Positions 34,379 through 42,565 of a stretch of 64,000 nucleotides of DNA are shown here, piece by piece. The stretch comes from Rhodospirillum sp047263945. GTDB lineage: Bacteria; Pseudomonadota; Alphaproteobacteria; Rhodospirillales; Rhodospirillaceae. The DNA lies in contig NZ_JBLAVB010000012.1 of NCBI RefSeq assembly GCF_047263945.1, forward strand, positions 56,820 to 120,819, written 5' to 3'. Made by a program: the position numbers and the translations under genes. Each line of letters begins with the position of its first letter. Position 1 is the first letter of the stretch. The notes beneath the pieces are model-generated. The model was given only the letters and a program-made list of their open reading frames with translations. It had not been told where the DNA came from and made no database searches.

Positions 34379-35263
34379 ATGACCGTTCAAATTCTCACCG
34401 TTTCTTGTCCCACGCGACGCGGGATTGTCGCTGCCGTATCCACCTACCTGTCGGATATGGGATGTGACATCCGCGATAGCAGTCAGTTCACGGACCGCGT
34501 AACAGGGCAGTTCTTCATGCGCCTGAACTTCATTTCGGAAGAAGGGAAAGGACGCGAGGACCTCTCCAATGGGTTCACGGACATAGCGAAGGATTTCTCC
34601 ATCGACTATGCCTTCCACGATCAATCCCGCAAGGCGAAGGTCGTGATCATGGTCTCCCGGTTCGGGCACTGCTTGAACGACTTGCTGTACCGCGCCCGAA
34701 TTGGTGCCCTGCCAATCGAGATCGTGGCTGTGATTTCCAACCACTTCGACTACCAGAAGCAGGTGGTGAATCACGATATTCCCTTCTATTGCATCAAGGT
34801 GACCAAAGAGAACAAGCTGGAGGCCGAGGCCGCCCAGATGCGTATTGTCGAGGAAAGTGGCGCGGATCTGATTGTCCTGGCGCGTTACATGCAAGTTTTG
34901 TCCGATAATATGTGCAAGACGATGTCGGGGCGGATCATCAATATCCACCATTCTTTCCTGCCGTCCTTCAAGGGCGCCAATCCCTATAAACAGGCCTATG
35001 AACGCGGGGTAAGGCTGATCGGTGCGACGGCCCACTACGTGACCGCCGACCTGGACGAGGGTCCGATTATCGAGCAGGACATCATTCGCGTCACCCATGC
35101 ACAAAGCGCCGAGGACTACGTGTCCCTGGGGCGGGACGTGGAAAGCCAGGTTCTCGCCCGGGCGGTTCATGCCCATATCCATAACCGCGTGTTCCTGAAC
35201 GGGAACAAGACGATCGTCTTCCCGGCGTCGCCGGATGAACATGTTTCTGAAAGGTTGGGATAA
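34379..35263 (+). CDS. purU: Formyltetrahydrofolate deformylase
   Basis: Hydrolyses 10-formyl-THF to formate and THF, 294 residues. An N-terminal ACT domain (TVQILTVSCPTRRGIVAAVS) precedes a formyltransferase-like catalytic domain with the Asn-His-Asp set visible in AVISNHFDYQ, NIHHSFLPSFKGANPYKQA and DLDEGPIIEQD. AAAAAAGGAACAGCA precedes the ATG. As the last gene of the operon it regenerates free folate when demethylation floods the C1 pool; a similar linkage exists in several betaine-degrading bacteria. Confidence 0.95.
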   Translation: MTVQILTVSCPTRRGIVAAVSTYLSDMGCDIRDSSQFTDRVTGQFFMRLNFISEEGKGREDLSNGFTDIAKDFSIDYAFHDQSRKAKVVIMVSRFGHCLNDLLYRARIGALPIEIVAVISNHFDYQKQVVNHDIPFYCIKVTKENKLEAEAAQMRIVEESGADLIVLARYMQVLSDNMCKTMSGRIINIHHSFLPSFKGANPYKQAYERGVRLIGATAHYVTADLDEGPIIEQDIIRVTHAQSAEDYVSLGRDVESQVLARAVHAHIHNRVFLNGNKTIVFPASPDEHVSERLG

Positions 35264-35270
35264 CGGCTTC

Positions 35271-35312
35271 TAGAGCATGTTGCGTGAAATGTGATTCACG
35301 CAACATGCTCTA
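35271..35312. repeat. Palindrome C-like hairpin, perfect 18-bp arms
   Basis: TAGAGCATGTTGCGTGAA (35271-35288) and its exact complement (35295-35312) enclose six bases. It lies eight bases after purU and 15 before the nfeD stop, a good bidirectional terminator position, though no T-run follows. The TAGAGCAT boundary relates it to copy 1 at 26318. Confidence 0.9.
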
Positions 35313-35327
35313 AACGGGTCCTCCCCT

Positions 35328-35780
35328 TTACGCCGCCGGTTCCACGGAAAGAATGCTTCCGTCAACGGCAGTGATGCGAACCGCTGTGCCCTTGGGCGTG
35401 TCCGGTCCTGTGACTGTCCAGGTGGAATCGCCGACCCGCGCCCGACCCCGCCCATTGACCAGATCGGTTACCAAGACACAGGTCGTCCCAATCAAGCTGG
35501 CCCCCCGTCGGTTCAAGGTCGGATCGCGTTCCTCGACGCTGCGACACTTCCACCAGATCCGTCCCCCTGCGGTAACCGCAAGGGAAAGAGCGGCAAACAG
35601 AAGAACCTGACCCTCCCAGGCCAAATGGGTGGCGAAGAGGATCACCCCCCCAACAATTGCCGCAGCGATCCCCACCCAAAGGAAGACAACGCCCGGCGCC
35701 ATCAGCTCCAGGGCGAGCAGCACCACGGCCAAGATCCACCAATGCCAGAAGGTGGGCAGGAATCCTGGATCGATATCCAT
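35328..35780 (-). CDS. NfeD-family membrane protein
   Basis: A 150-residue protein with two or three membrane helices in the first 80 residues (WWILAVVLLALELMAPG, FLWVGIAAAIVGGVILF) and a C-terminal OB-fold (LIGTTCVLVTDLVNGRGRARVGDS). NfeD proteins pair with SPFH/stomatin proteins in membrane microdomains; here it follows the QmcA gene by five bases, the standard arrangement. Confidence 0.92.
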   Translation of the reverse strand: MDIDPGFLPTFWHWWILAVVLLALELMAPGVVFLWVGIAAAIVGGVILFATHLAWEGQVLLFAALSLAVTAGGRIWWKCRSVEERDPTLNRRGASLIGTTCVLVTDLVNGRGRARVGDSTWTVTGPDTPKGTAVRITAVDGSILSVEPAA

Positions 35781-35785
35781 ACCGC

Positions 35786-36442
35786 CTAACCCCAGGGGCC
35801 GGAGGAGGGGGACGCGCCGTCACGGCTGTCCGCTGTCGCATCCAGATTGGCCAGGGATACGGATATGGGAGCAGCGGCGGGCGAGGACGATGAAGAGGAA
35901 GCGGCAGATGTCGCCCGCGCGGACGGCGCGGCGACTCCCCCACCGACACCACTTGGAGCCTGGGGACCGAAGGCCTCCTTCGCCAGTTCTGCAATACCAC
36001 CGATGGCCCCGATCACGCCCGAGGCCTCCAGGGGCATGAGGATCACCTTGTGGTTCTGGGCCGAGGCCATATCCTTCAGGGCATCCACATAAGTCTGAGC
36101 AACAAAGTAATTGATCGCCCGCACATCGCCCGACGCAATGGCCGCGCTGACCATGCTGGTGGCGCTGGCTTCGGCTTGGGCTTGCCGTTCCCGAGCCTCT
36201 GCATCGCGGTAGGCCGCTTCCCGACGCCCTTCGGTTTCCAGGATGGCAGCCTGTATCGCCCCTTCGGCCTTCAGAACTTCCGCCGCCCGCGCCCCTTCTG
36301 CCTCCAGGATTTGGGTGCGCTTCAGCCGTTCGGCCTTCATCTGACGGCCCATGGCTTCCACCAGATCCCGGGGCGGAGAGATGTCTTTGATCTCGATGCG
36401 GGTGACCTTGATGCCCCAGGGGTCGGTCGCATCATCCACCAC
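35786..36442 (-). CDS. qmcA: QmcA/SPFH protein, C-terminal part (frameshifted gene)
   Basis: Continuation of the stomatin-like protein of 36445-36876 in another frame: VVDDATDPWGIKVTRIEIKD is the normal middle of the SPFH domain, followed by the coiled-coil MKAERLKRTQILEAEGAR and a Ser/Ala/Pro-rich tail longer than usual. Read alone it would have to begin at GTG 36442 inside the domain, with no good ribosome site. The join requires removal of two bases (a CT doublet) at about 36447-36452. Either the gene is broken, the assembly has an error, or the halves are made separately by coupled translation. Confidence 0.8.
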   Translation of the reverse strand: MVDDATDPWGIKVTRIEIKDISPPRDLVEAMGRQMKAERLKRTQILEAEGARAAEVLKAEGAIQAAILETEGRREAAYRDAEARERQAQAEASATSMVSAAIASGDVRAINYFVAQTYVDALKDMASAQNHKVILMPLEASGVIGAIGGIAELAKEAFGPQAPSGVGGGVAAPSARATSAASSSSSSPAAAPISVSLANLDATADSRDGASPSSGPWG

Positions 36443-36444
36443 CG

Positions 36445-36876
36445 TCAGAGCAGGCTGGCATTGATCCTGTCACGCTGGGACAGGAGTTCATCCAGGTCCA
36501 GGGAGCCCATGACCGTCCGGATATTGGTCATCGTCAGGTTAAGGATGGCCAATTCGAGCTGGCGCACCTCGTAGGCGGCGCGTTTCGCGTCGAGCACCTG
36601 ATAAAAGACAACCCCGTCGACCTCCACCATAGCGTTGTCCTTGGTGATGATTTCCTGGCTGGGCACGTCCAGGACCTGCTCCATCATGTTCATCTTGGCG
36701 CCGATCTGGTCGACAAAGGGGACAATGACATTCAGGCCCGGGGTCAGGGTTCGGGTGTATTGCCCAAACCGCTCCAAGGTGCATTCCCAGCCCTGGGGCA
36801 CGATGCGCACCCCCAGCAGCAGGATGAGCATCACCAACACCAAAATGGCGATAACAAGGATGGCAAATGCACTCAT
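36445..36876 (-). CDS. qmcA: QmcA/SPFH protein, N-terminal part (frameshifted gene)
   Basis: First 143 residues of a QmcA-type stomatin: a membrane anchor (ILVIAILVLVMLILLLGV) followed by the start of the SPFH domain (VPQGWECTLERFGQYTRTL, NVIVPFVDQIGAKMNMMEQV, MGSLDLDELLSQRDRINASLL) and then a TGA. Family members continue directly into the sequence encoded at 36442 and below. ATG at 36876 has TTGGAGAG upstream; TTG at 36891 is less likely. The function in other bacteria is membrane quality control next to proteases, with NfeD as partner. Confidence 0.82.
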   Translation of the reverse strand: MSAFAILVIAILVLVMLILLLGVRIVPQGWECTLERFGQYTRTLTPGLNVIVPFVDQIGAKMNMMEQVLDVPSQEIITKDNAMVEVDGVVFYQVLDAKRAAYEVRQLELAILNLTMTNIRTVMGSLDLDELLSQRDRINASLL

Positions 36877-36988
36877 GACGGGACTCTCCAATGGCCGGGG
36901 GAGAACAGTCTACTCCTCCGATGAGAAGCCGCACAGCAATCATGGCATTGAAAACACTCAAAGGCCATCCGGTCCCGAGAACAGACCC

Positions 36989-37039
36989 ATAGATCACGAT
37001 GAAATCAGGTCTGCTCGACCTGATTTCATCGTGATCTAT
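36989..37039. repeat. Palindrome A, copy 3 (perfect 23-bp arms)
   Basis: ATAGATCACGATGAAATCAG... at 36989-37011 is exactly complementary to 37017-37039, with loop TGCTC. Compared with copies 1 and 2 it lacks the AAA-type asymmetry and the following B module. It lies between qmcA and the remnant upstream. Confidence 0.93.
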
Positions 37040-37145
37040 ACACCGTTTCCTCGAAAATCCGGAAAACCTGCTTCGCAGTTTCTGGGCCCAGCCCAGACCC
37101 GCAAAGGGTCACGGCCCCTTTGATCCCCAATGGGGGTCCGGGGCC

Positions 37146-37238
37146 TCAGGCCCTGGTTTCGCCAAAGAGGTGCGGTCCACAGAGGTCCTTCAGGGCTGCG
37201 TGCCGCACCAGCATGATGGTCTTGCCATCGGAGATCTC
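37146..37238 (-). pseudogene. Possible C-terminal remnant of a Nudix hydrolase
   Basis: A 30-codon stretch ending in TGA reads EISDGKTIMLVRHAAL followed by KDLCGPHLFGE. The DGKTIML box resembles the C-terminal end of ADP-ribose-type Nudix hydrolases. A stop codon four codons before this stretch closes the frame and no Nudix box is present, so only a decayed tail would be left. The match is from memory of the family and short; it could be chance. Confidence 0.3.
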
Positions 37239-37325
37239 TCCTCGCCTTGGTGGTCATGGGCACCCATCTCCTTGGCGTTTCAGGCGATGTGGTCGGCCCC
37301 CTCTTAGAGGAGTCAGGCCCAAAGG

Positions 37326-38462
37326 TCAGGCCGGAGGCAGTAACCCCCCATCGGCATCCTCTCCGCCTCCAAACTCCACTTCCTCGATGCGATCGCCCCG
37401 GCGGACAATCTTTTCCGTGGAGATCTGTATTTGACGCACATCCTCCACCGCTTGGCCGAAATGGCGGGCCAGATTGCCCACACGTTCATCCAGGCGCCCC
37501 ACATCTTCGACCAGGGCGCGCGTTTCCTTGCGAATGATCCCCGCCATCTCTGTCATCCGGGCATCCTTCAGGATAGCACGGACAGTGTTGAGGGTCGCCA
37601 TCAGGGTCGTGGGCGAGACGATCCACACCCGCCGCCGGAAAGCCTCGTCCACCACCTGGGGGAAGCTGGCGTGCAGTTCGGCGTAGACCGCTTCAGCCGG
37701 TAGGAACATCAGGGCCGAATCCGCCGTCTCATCGGCGATGATGTATCGTTCGGCAATGTCTTTCACATGCTTGAGCACATCCGCAGCGAAAGCCTTGCCC
37801 GCCTTTTGCCGCTCCGCCTCGTCCCGGGCGTTGCGCAGGGCGCGGAAGGACTCCAGGGGATATTTGGCGTCGACGGCGATCAGCCCCGGTGGGTTGGGCA
37901 GGTCCAGCACGCAATCGGCAATCCGACCGTTCCCCAGCTTGGCCTGGAAGCGGTAGGCATGGGGCGGCAGAATATCACGCACCAAGTCTTCCATCTGGGT
38001 CTGGCCCAGCGCCCCCCGGGCCTGTTTGTTGGACAGAATGTCTTCCAAACCCGCCATCTGTTGGGACAGGTCGGTGATGGTCTTTTGGGCCGCGTCGATG
38101 GTGGCCAGCCGCGCCCGCAGGTCCTGCATGGTCTCCGCCTGCCGGTCAGAGGACCTTTGCAACCCCTCCCCGAGACGGCGGGTCAGGTCGGCGATGCGCT
38201 CCTCCAATACCCGGGTGACTTGCCGTTCCTGGTCCTGGAGACGCTCGCCCACCAGATTGGCAGTCACCGCCTGACTCTCCACCAACTGGCCCAACCGCCC
38301 GGCCAGTTGGTCGAGCCGGGGGTCTCGCCGTCCGCTCCCCCGGGCGAGCACCAGGACCAAGGCCACCACCCCCAATAGAACCGCCAACAGAGCCACCAGA
38401 AGCGGCGCGGCTTCGGGAGAGAACAGGCGCTCCATCAGTGCCTCGAGTTGGGTTGGGGACAT
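37326..38462 (-). CDS. rmuC: DNA recombination protein RmuC
   Basis: A 378-residue RmuC protein: N-terminal membrane anchor (PLLVALLAVLLGVVALVLVLA), a long coiled coil (residues 60-150) and the nuclease-like RmuC domain with AVDAKYPLESF, DSALMFLPAEAVYAEL and VWIVSPTTLMATLNTVR. RmuC limits inverted-repeat-mediated rearrangements; in the sequence it belongs to the PD-(D/E)XK-like group. ATG at 38462; it follows nupC by 13 bases and is probably cotranscribed. Confidence 0.93.
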   Translation of the reverse strand: MSPTQLEALMERLFSPEAAPLLVALLAVLLGVVALVLVLARGSGRRDPRLDQLAGRLGQLVESQAVTANLVGERLQDQERQVTRVLEERIADLTRRLGEGLQRSSDRQAETMQDLRARLATIDAAQKTITDLSQQMAGLEDILSNKQARGALGQTQMEDLVRDILPPHAYRFQAKLGNGRIADCVLDLPNPPGLIAVDAKYPLESFRALRNARDEAERQKAGKAFAADVLKHVKDIAERYIIADETADSALMFLPAEAVYAELHASFPQVVDEAFRRRVWIVSPTTLMATLNTVRAILKDARMTEMAGIIRKETRALVEDVGRLDERVGNLARHFGQAVEDVRQIQISTEKIVRRGDRIEEVEFGGGEDADGGLLPPA

Positions 38463-38475
38463 GGCCTGGCGCCCC

Positions 38476-39723
38476 CTACCAGAGGAGGAGGCCGACAACG
38501 GCCCCCGTCATGCAGGTGGCGATGGTCCCCGACAGAATGGATTTTCCCGACAGGTCGATGATTTCCTTGCGGCGCTCTGGCGCGATGGCGATCAAGCCCC
38601 CGATCATGATCCCCAGGGAGCCCAGGTTGGCGAAACCGCACAGGGCATAGGTCATGATCATGGACGAGCGGGGGGAGAGGCTCCCTTCCGGCAGTTTGGA
38701 CAGGTTCAGATAGGCGATGAACTCGTTCAATACGGTCTTCACCCCCATCAGGGTTCCCGCTGTTTGCGCCTCGGCCCAGGGAATGCCCATCAACCAGCAG
38801 ACCGGAGCCATGACCCAGCCCAGCATCCGTTCCAGGGTCAGGGGCGCCCCGGCGATGTCCGGCAAGACCCCCAGCATGGAATTGGCCAGGGCCACCAGGG
38901 CCACCATGACCAACAACAGGGCCACCACATTGATGAACAACTGGACACCCTCCATGGTGCCGATGGTGATCGCCTCCATGGAGCCATGGGCTTCCGGCGG
39001 AGGCAGTTCGAAGGTGCCTTCCGTGCCCTGCTCACCGGGGACCATGATCAGAGCGACAATAATGGCCGCAGGGGCAGAGATCAGCGAGGCCGTGAGGATC
39101 TGCCCCAGGGGATTGTCGACAACCCCGGTGAGGAAGGTCGCATAGATCACCATGACCGTCCCGGCGATGGTCGCCATGCCACAGGTCATCACCACGAAGA
39201 GTTCGGATCGGGAGAGGGTCTTGATGTAGGGCCGCACAAACAACGGGGCCTCCACCATACCCACGAAAATGTTCGCCGCAGCACCGAGACCCACGGCACC
39301 GCCAACGCCCAGGGTCTTTTCCAACACCTTGGAGACCAGTTTGACGATGAAAGGCAGGACTCCCCAATAGAACAGCAGGGAGGAGAGTGCGCTCATGACA
39401 ATCAGGATCGGCAAGGCCTGGAAAGTCAGGATAAAGTCCGCCCCCGGATAGGGCAGGTCAAAGGGGGTGCCGCCGCCACCCAAATAGCCGAAGACGAAGG
39501 AGGTTCCCGCCTTCGTCGCCTCTTGCAGGGCTAGAACCGCGTTGTTTAACAGAATAAAAAAGGACTGGACCGGCGGGACCTTCAACAACACCAGAGCCAA
39601 CACGATCTGGAAAACCACACCGACCAGGACGGCCCGCCAGGGCACCTCTCGGCGGCTCTCGCTGATCGCCCAGCAAAACAAGAGGAATACCCCAAGGCCC
39701 AGAAGGCTTTGCCCGATTTCCAT
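38476..39723 (-). CDS. nupC: NupC-type concentrative nucleoside transporter
   Basis: Nucleoside:cation symporter of the CNT family, 415 residues. N-terminal and core motifs are SLLGLGVFLLFCWAISESRR, VFGYLGGGGTPF, the gate region AANIFVGMVEAPLFVRPYI and the C-terminal GTIATCMTGAVVGLLL. ATG at 39723 begins MEIGQSLLGLGVF, the usual CNT N-terminus; ATGs at 39741 and the frame from 39750 would add only a short charged tail. Confidence 0.92.
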   Translation of the reverse strand: MEIGQSLLGLGVFLLFCWAISESRREVPWRAVLVGVVFQIVLALVLLKVPPVQSFFILLNNAVLALQEATKAGTSFVFGYLGGGGTPFDLPYPGADFILTFQALPILIVMSALSSLLFYWGVLPFIVKLVSKVLEKTLGVGGAVGLGAAANIFVGMVEAPLFVRPYIKTLSRSELFVVMTCGMATIAGTVMVIYATFLTGVVDNPLGQILTASLISAPAAIIVALIMVPGEQGTEGTFELPPPEAHGSMEAITIGTMEGVQLFINVVALLLVMVALVALANSMLGVLPDIAGAPLTLERMLGWVMAPVCWLMGIPWAEAQTAGTLMGVKTVLNEFIAYLNLSKLPEGSLSPRSSMIMTYALCGFANLGSLGIMIGGLIAIAPERRKEIIDLSGKSILSGTIATCMTGAVVGLLLW

Positions 39724-39888
39724 GCGATCCCACCCCCACATGAGTCCCAACCAACCGGCACCATAAGGGAAGGGCTTCCCTCTGGAAAGCCTTCGGATGC
39801 TTGACGCTTTCGTTGCTGCAGCTTATGTGGAAGCCAAGAGAGCGTTCCCAAAAACCACACGAAACCTACGAAAAGGAGGGTGGGCGAC

Positions 39889-40407
39889 ATGGCCCTACTC
39901 CCCATTATCACGGCCCCCGACCCGCGCCTGAAGCAAAAATGCAAATCCGTCGAGGCCGTGGACGCCGAAATCGTCCAGTTGATGGATGACATGCTCGAAA
40001 CTATGTACGACGCTCCGGGCATCGGTTTGGCCGCCCCCCAGGTGGGCGCGCTGAAGCGTGTCATCGTGGTGGACGTGGCCCGCGAGGCAGAACCCCCAAG
40101 CCCCCTATGTCTGGCCAACCCGGAAATCATCTGGGAATCCGAGAATACCAAGTCCTATGAGGAGGGGTGCCTCTCCGTTCCCGAGCAATACGACACGGTC
40201 GTCCGCCCGGATCGGATCAAGGTCCGTTACCTGGACCGCGAGAACAAGCGCCAGGAGATCGAGACCGACGGCCTTCTGGCCGTGGTCCTGCAACATGAAA
40301 TCGACCACCTGAACGGTGTGCTGTTCGTGGACTACCTGTCTTCGCTCAAGCGCAACATGATCCTCCGGCGGGTCCGCAAGATGAAGAAACCGGGAGTCGA
40401 CGCGTGA
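39889..40407 (+). CDS. def: Peptide deformylase
   Basis: Removes the formyl group from nascent proteins, 172 residues. The three metal-site boxes are complete: GIGLAAPQVG, EEGCLSVPE and QHEIDHLNG. AAGGAGGG stands eight bases before the ATG. First gene of def-fmt-truA, the common order. Confidence 0.97.
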   Translation: MALLPIITAPDPRLKQKCKSVEAVDAEIVQLMDDMLETMYDAPGIGLAAPQVGALKRVIVVDVAREAEPPSPLCLANPEIIWESENTKSYEEGCLSVPEQYDTVVRPDRIKVRYLDRENKRQEIETDGLLAVVLQHEIDHLNGVLFVDYLSSLKRNMILRRVRKMKKPGVDA

Positions 40408-40427
40408 GACAAAATACTCCTTTAAAC

Positions 40428-40478
40428 AGCGCGGAATGAGGACGGAAAACCGGTGCCCACTTTTCCTCATTCCGCTCT
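40428..40478. repeat. Palindrome B, copy 3 (overlaps the 5' end of fmt)
   Basis: AGCGCGGAATGAG and CTCATTCCGCTCT are the arms; the middle GACGGAAAACCGGTGCCCAC matches the other B copies. The fmt start codon GTG (40453) and its first eight codons are encoded by the element, and GAGGA at 40438-40442 could be its ribosome site. Confidence 0.9.
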
Positions 40479-41394
40479 CAAGACCATCTTTATGGGAACA
40501 CCGGATTTTTCCGCCCCCATTCTCGAGACTCTGTACCTCCATCCCGCCTTCGACGTCATCCACGTCTATTGCCAACCCCCCCGTGCCGCCGGACGGGGCA
40601 AAAAACCCCGTCCGACCCCGGTCCATCAGACGGCTGAAACCCTGGGGATCCCCGTTTCCCATCCTGAGCGCCTGAAGGCGCCGGAGGAACAAGCCAAATT
40701 CGCCGCCCTCGGCGCGGATGTGGCCGTGGTCGCCGCCTATGGTTTGATCCTGCCCCAGGCAGTGCTTGACGCACCGCGCCTGGGCTGTGTGAACATCCAT
40801 GCCTCCCTGCTGCCGCGCTGGCGGGGCGCTGCCCCCATCCAGCGGGCTATCATGGCCGGAGACCGTGAAACCGGCGTGACCATCATGCAAATGGACCTGG
40901 GCCTGGACACGGGGGATATGCTCCTGGAGGAGCGTCTGCCCATCACAGCGGAGACCACGGCGGCGACCCTGCACGACGCCTTATCCGCCCTGGGTGCCAA
41001 ACTGATTGTGCCCGCCCTCTTGGGCCTGAATGACGGCTCCCTCCCTCCCCGCCCCCAGCCGGAGGGCGGCATCACCTACGCTGCCAAGATCGACAAGGCC
41101 GAAGCCCGCCTGGATTGGGCTCGCCCTGCGGCGGAGTTGGACCGCCATGCCCGGGGCCTCTCTCCCTTCCCTGGCGCTTGGTTCGAGCATGGCGGAGAGC
41201 GGATCAAGGTCCTGATGTGCGCAGCGGAAGCCGGATCCGGCGAACCGGGTGTCCTGCTGGATGACTCCCTTCTCGTGGCCTGTGGCGAAGGGGCGCTCCG
41301 CCTTTTGACTGTCCAGCGCCCGGGTAAGGGCCCCCTGGCTGCAAAGGACTTTCTACGCGGCTACGCCCTGCCCATCGGCACACGATTGAGCTGA
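40453..41394 (+). CDS. fmt: Methionyl-tRNA formyltransferase
   Basis: Formylates initiator Met-tRNA, 313 residues. The formyltransferase core shows KTIFMGTPDFSAPILETL, NIHASLLPRWRGAAPIQRAI and DLGLDTGDMLLEE, then a C-terminal OB-fold domain. The N-terminus is odd: the usual first residues before xIVFMGTPDF are replaced by PTFPHSALK, encoded by palindrome B copy 3. Start at GTG 40453 keeps the first beta strand; ATG 40492 would delete it. Def lies 45 bases upstream and truA four bases downstream. Confidence 0.92.
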   Translation: MPTFPHSALKTIFMGTPDFSAPILETLYLHPAFDVIHVYCQPPRAAGRGKKPRPTPVHQTAETLGIPVSHPERLKAPEEQAKFAALGADVAVVAAYGLILPQAVLDAPRLGCVNIHASLLPRWRGAAPIQRAIMAGDRETGVTIMQMDLGLDTGDMLLEERLPITAETTAATLHDALSALGAKLIVPALLGLNDGSLPPRPQPEGGITYAAKIDKAEARLDWARPAAELDRHARGLSPFPGAWFEHGGERIKVLMCAAEAGSGEPGVLLDDSLLVACGEGALRLLTVQRPGKGPLAAKDFLRGYALPIGTRLS

Positions 41395-41398
41395 GCCC

Positions 41399-42151
41399 AT
41401 GCCCCGCTACCGCCTGACCGTGGAATATGACGGCGGCCCCTATGTGGGCTGGCAAAGACAAAGCAATGGCCCCAGCATCCAACAATCCTTGGAGGAGGCC
41501 GCCTTCAAGCTCTGCGGACAAGAGACCCGGGTCCAGGGGTCGGGGCGGACAGACAGCGGCGTCCACGCCCTGGGACAGGTCGCCCACCTGGATCTGCCCA
41601 AGGATTACGGTGCGGATACGGTGCTCAAGGCCCTCAACGCCCACCTGCGCCCCCAGCCCATCAGCATCCGCGCGGTCCAGGGGGTTTCCGACGACTTCCA
41701 CGCCCGCTTTTCCGCCATCGAGCGCTCCTACATCTACCGAATCCTCAACCATCCGGCCCATCCGGCGCTGGAGGAGGGCCGCGTCTGGTGGGTCCCCAAG
41801 CCACTGGACGCCGAAGCCATGCACGACGCCGCCCAAGTCTTCGTGGGGCAACATGACTTCACCAGTTTTCGCGCTGCCGAATGCCAATCCGACAGCCCAG
41901 TCAAAAGCATCACGGAAATCACCGTCACTCGGTCGGGGGATGAAATCCGCCTGTTTGCCCGGGCCCGGTCCTTTCTGCACCACCAGATCCGCAATTTTGT
42001 CGGCACCCTGGCCATGGTGGGTGACGGGCGCTGGACAGCGGAGGATGTAAAACAGGCGCTCGACGCCCGGAACAGAGCCGCAGCCGGTCCCACAGCCCCA
42101 CCCCAGGGGCTCTATTTTCTTGCCGCCCGCTATCCGGAAGAGACCCCATGA
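41399..42151 (+). CDS. truA: tRNA pseudouridine(38-40) synthase
   Basis: Makes pseudouridine at positions 38-40 of tRNA, 250 residues. The catalytic Asp is in GSGRTDSGVHALGQV (about residue 52); other boxes are YDGGPYVGWQRQ and SFLHHQIRNFVGTLAMVG. It starts four bases after fmt and overlaps the next gene (ATGA). Confidence 0.97.
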   Translation: MPRYRLTVEYDGGPYVGWQRQSNGPSIQQSLEEAAFKLCGQETRVQGSGRTDSGVHALGQVAHLDLPKDYGADTVLKALNAHLRPQPISIRAVQGVSDDFHARFSAIERSYIYRILNHPAHPALEEGRVWWVPKPLDAEAMHDAAQVFVGQHDFTSFRAAECQSDSPVKSITEITVTRSGDEIRLFARARSFLHHQIRNFVGTLAMVGDGRWTAEDVKQALDARNRAAAGPTAPPQGLYFLAARYPEETP

Positions 42152-42471
42152 CCACTTGGCTTATCCTTGGCACCGCCATTGTCTTCGAAGTTATGGGCAC
42201 CACAGCCATGAAGTTTTCGGACGGCTTTACCCGCCTGTGGCCCTCTGTAGCGCTGGTGGCTTGCTATGCGGCCAGCTTCTATCTGCTGACACTGACCTTG
42301 AAGCGCCTGGATGTTTCCATCGCCTATGCCATCTGGTCGGGTGCGGGGACGGTTCTGATCACCTTGATCGGTATCGTTCTGTTCAAGGAACCGGCGACGG
42401 TTCTAAAGTTACTGTTTATCGGTATGATCATTACCGGAGTTGTTGGCCTGAACATGCTGACAAAGCACTGA
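42148..42471 (+). CDS. SMR-family small multidrug exporter
   Basis: A 107-residue four-helix membrane protein of the EmrE/SugE type. The conserved membrane Glu lies in TAIVFEVMGTTAMKFSDGF; helices 3 and 4 read IAYAIWSGAGTVLITLIGIV and FIGMIITGVVGLNML. It works as an antiparallel dimer exchanging cations for protons. The AIWSG motif fits the EmrE/QacE side more than guanidinium exporters, but the substrate is not certain. Translationally coupled to truA. Confidence 0.93.
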   Translation: MTTWLILGTAIVFEVMGTTAMKFSDGFTRLWPSVALVACYAASFYLLTLTLKRLDVSIAYAIWSGAGTVLITLIGIVLFKEPATVLKLLFIGMIITGVVGLNMLTKH

Positions 42472-42565
42472 TTGCGTCAGAATGCATCAATCCGGTTATG
42501 TACATTTCCACCTTTCCCATACTATAGTATAAAATTCTTGCAAAAGCAAAAACCCGGGGTCCACC

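Noticed and set aside
36430..36460. Programmed frameshift at CTC-TGA-C in qmcA, like the RF2 site
   Set aside because: A +1 shift there gives Asp-Gly-Gly-Gly and then a stop, not the SPFH frame; the needed change is equal to -1 or loss of two bases, and no slippery heptamer is present.
40436..40675. Alternative frame starting ATG 40436 at the beginning of fmt
   Set aside because: It is out of frame with the formyltransferase and has no protein-like features.
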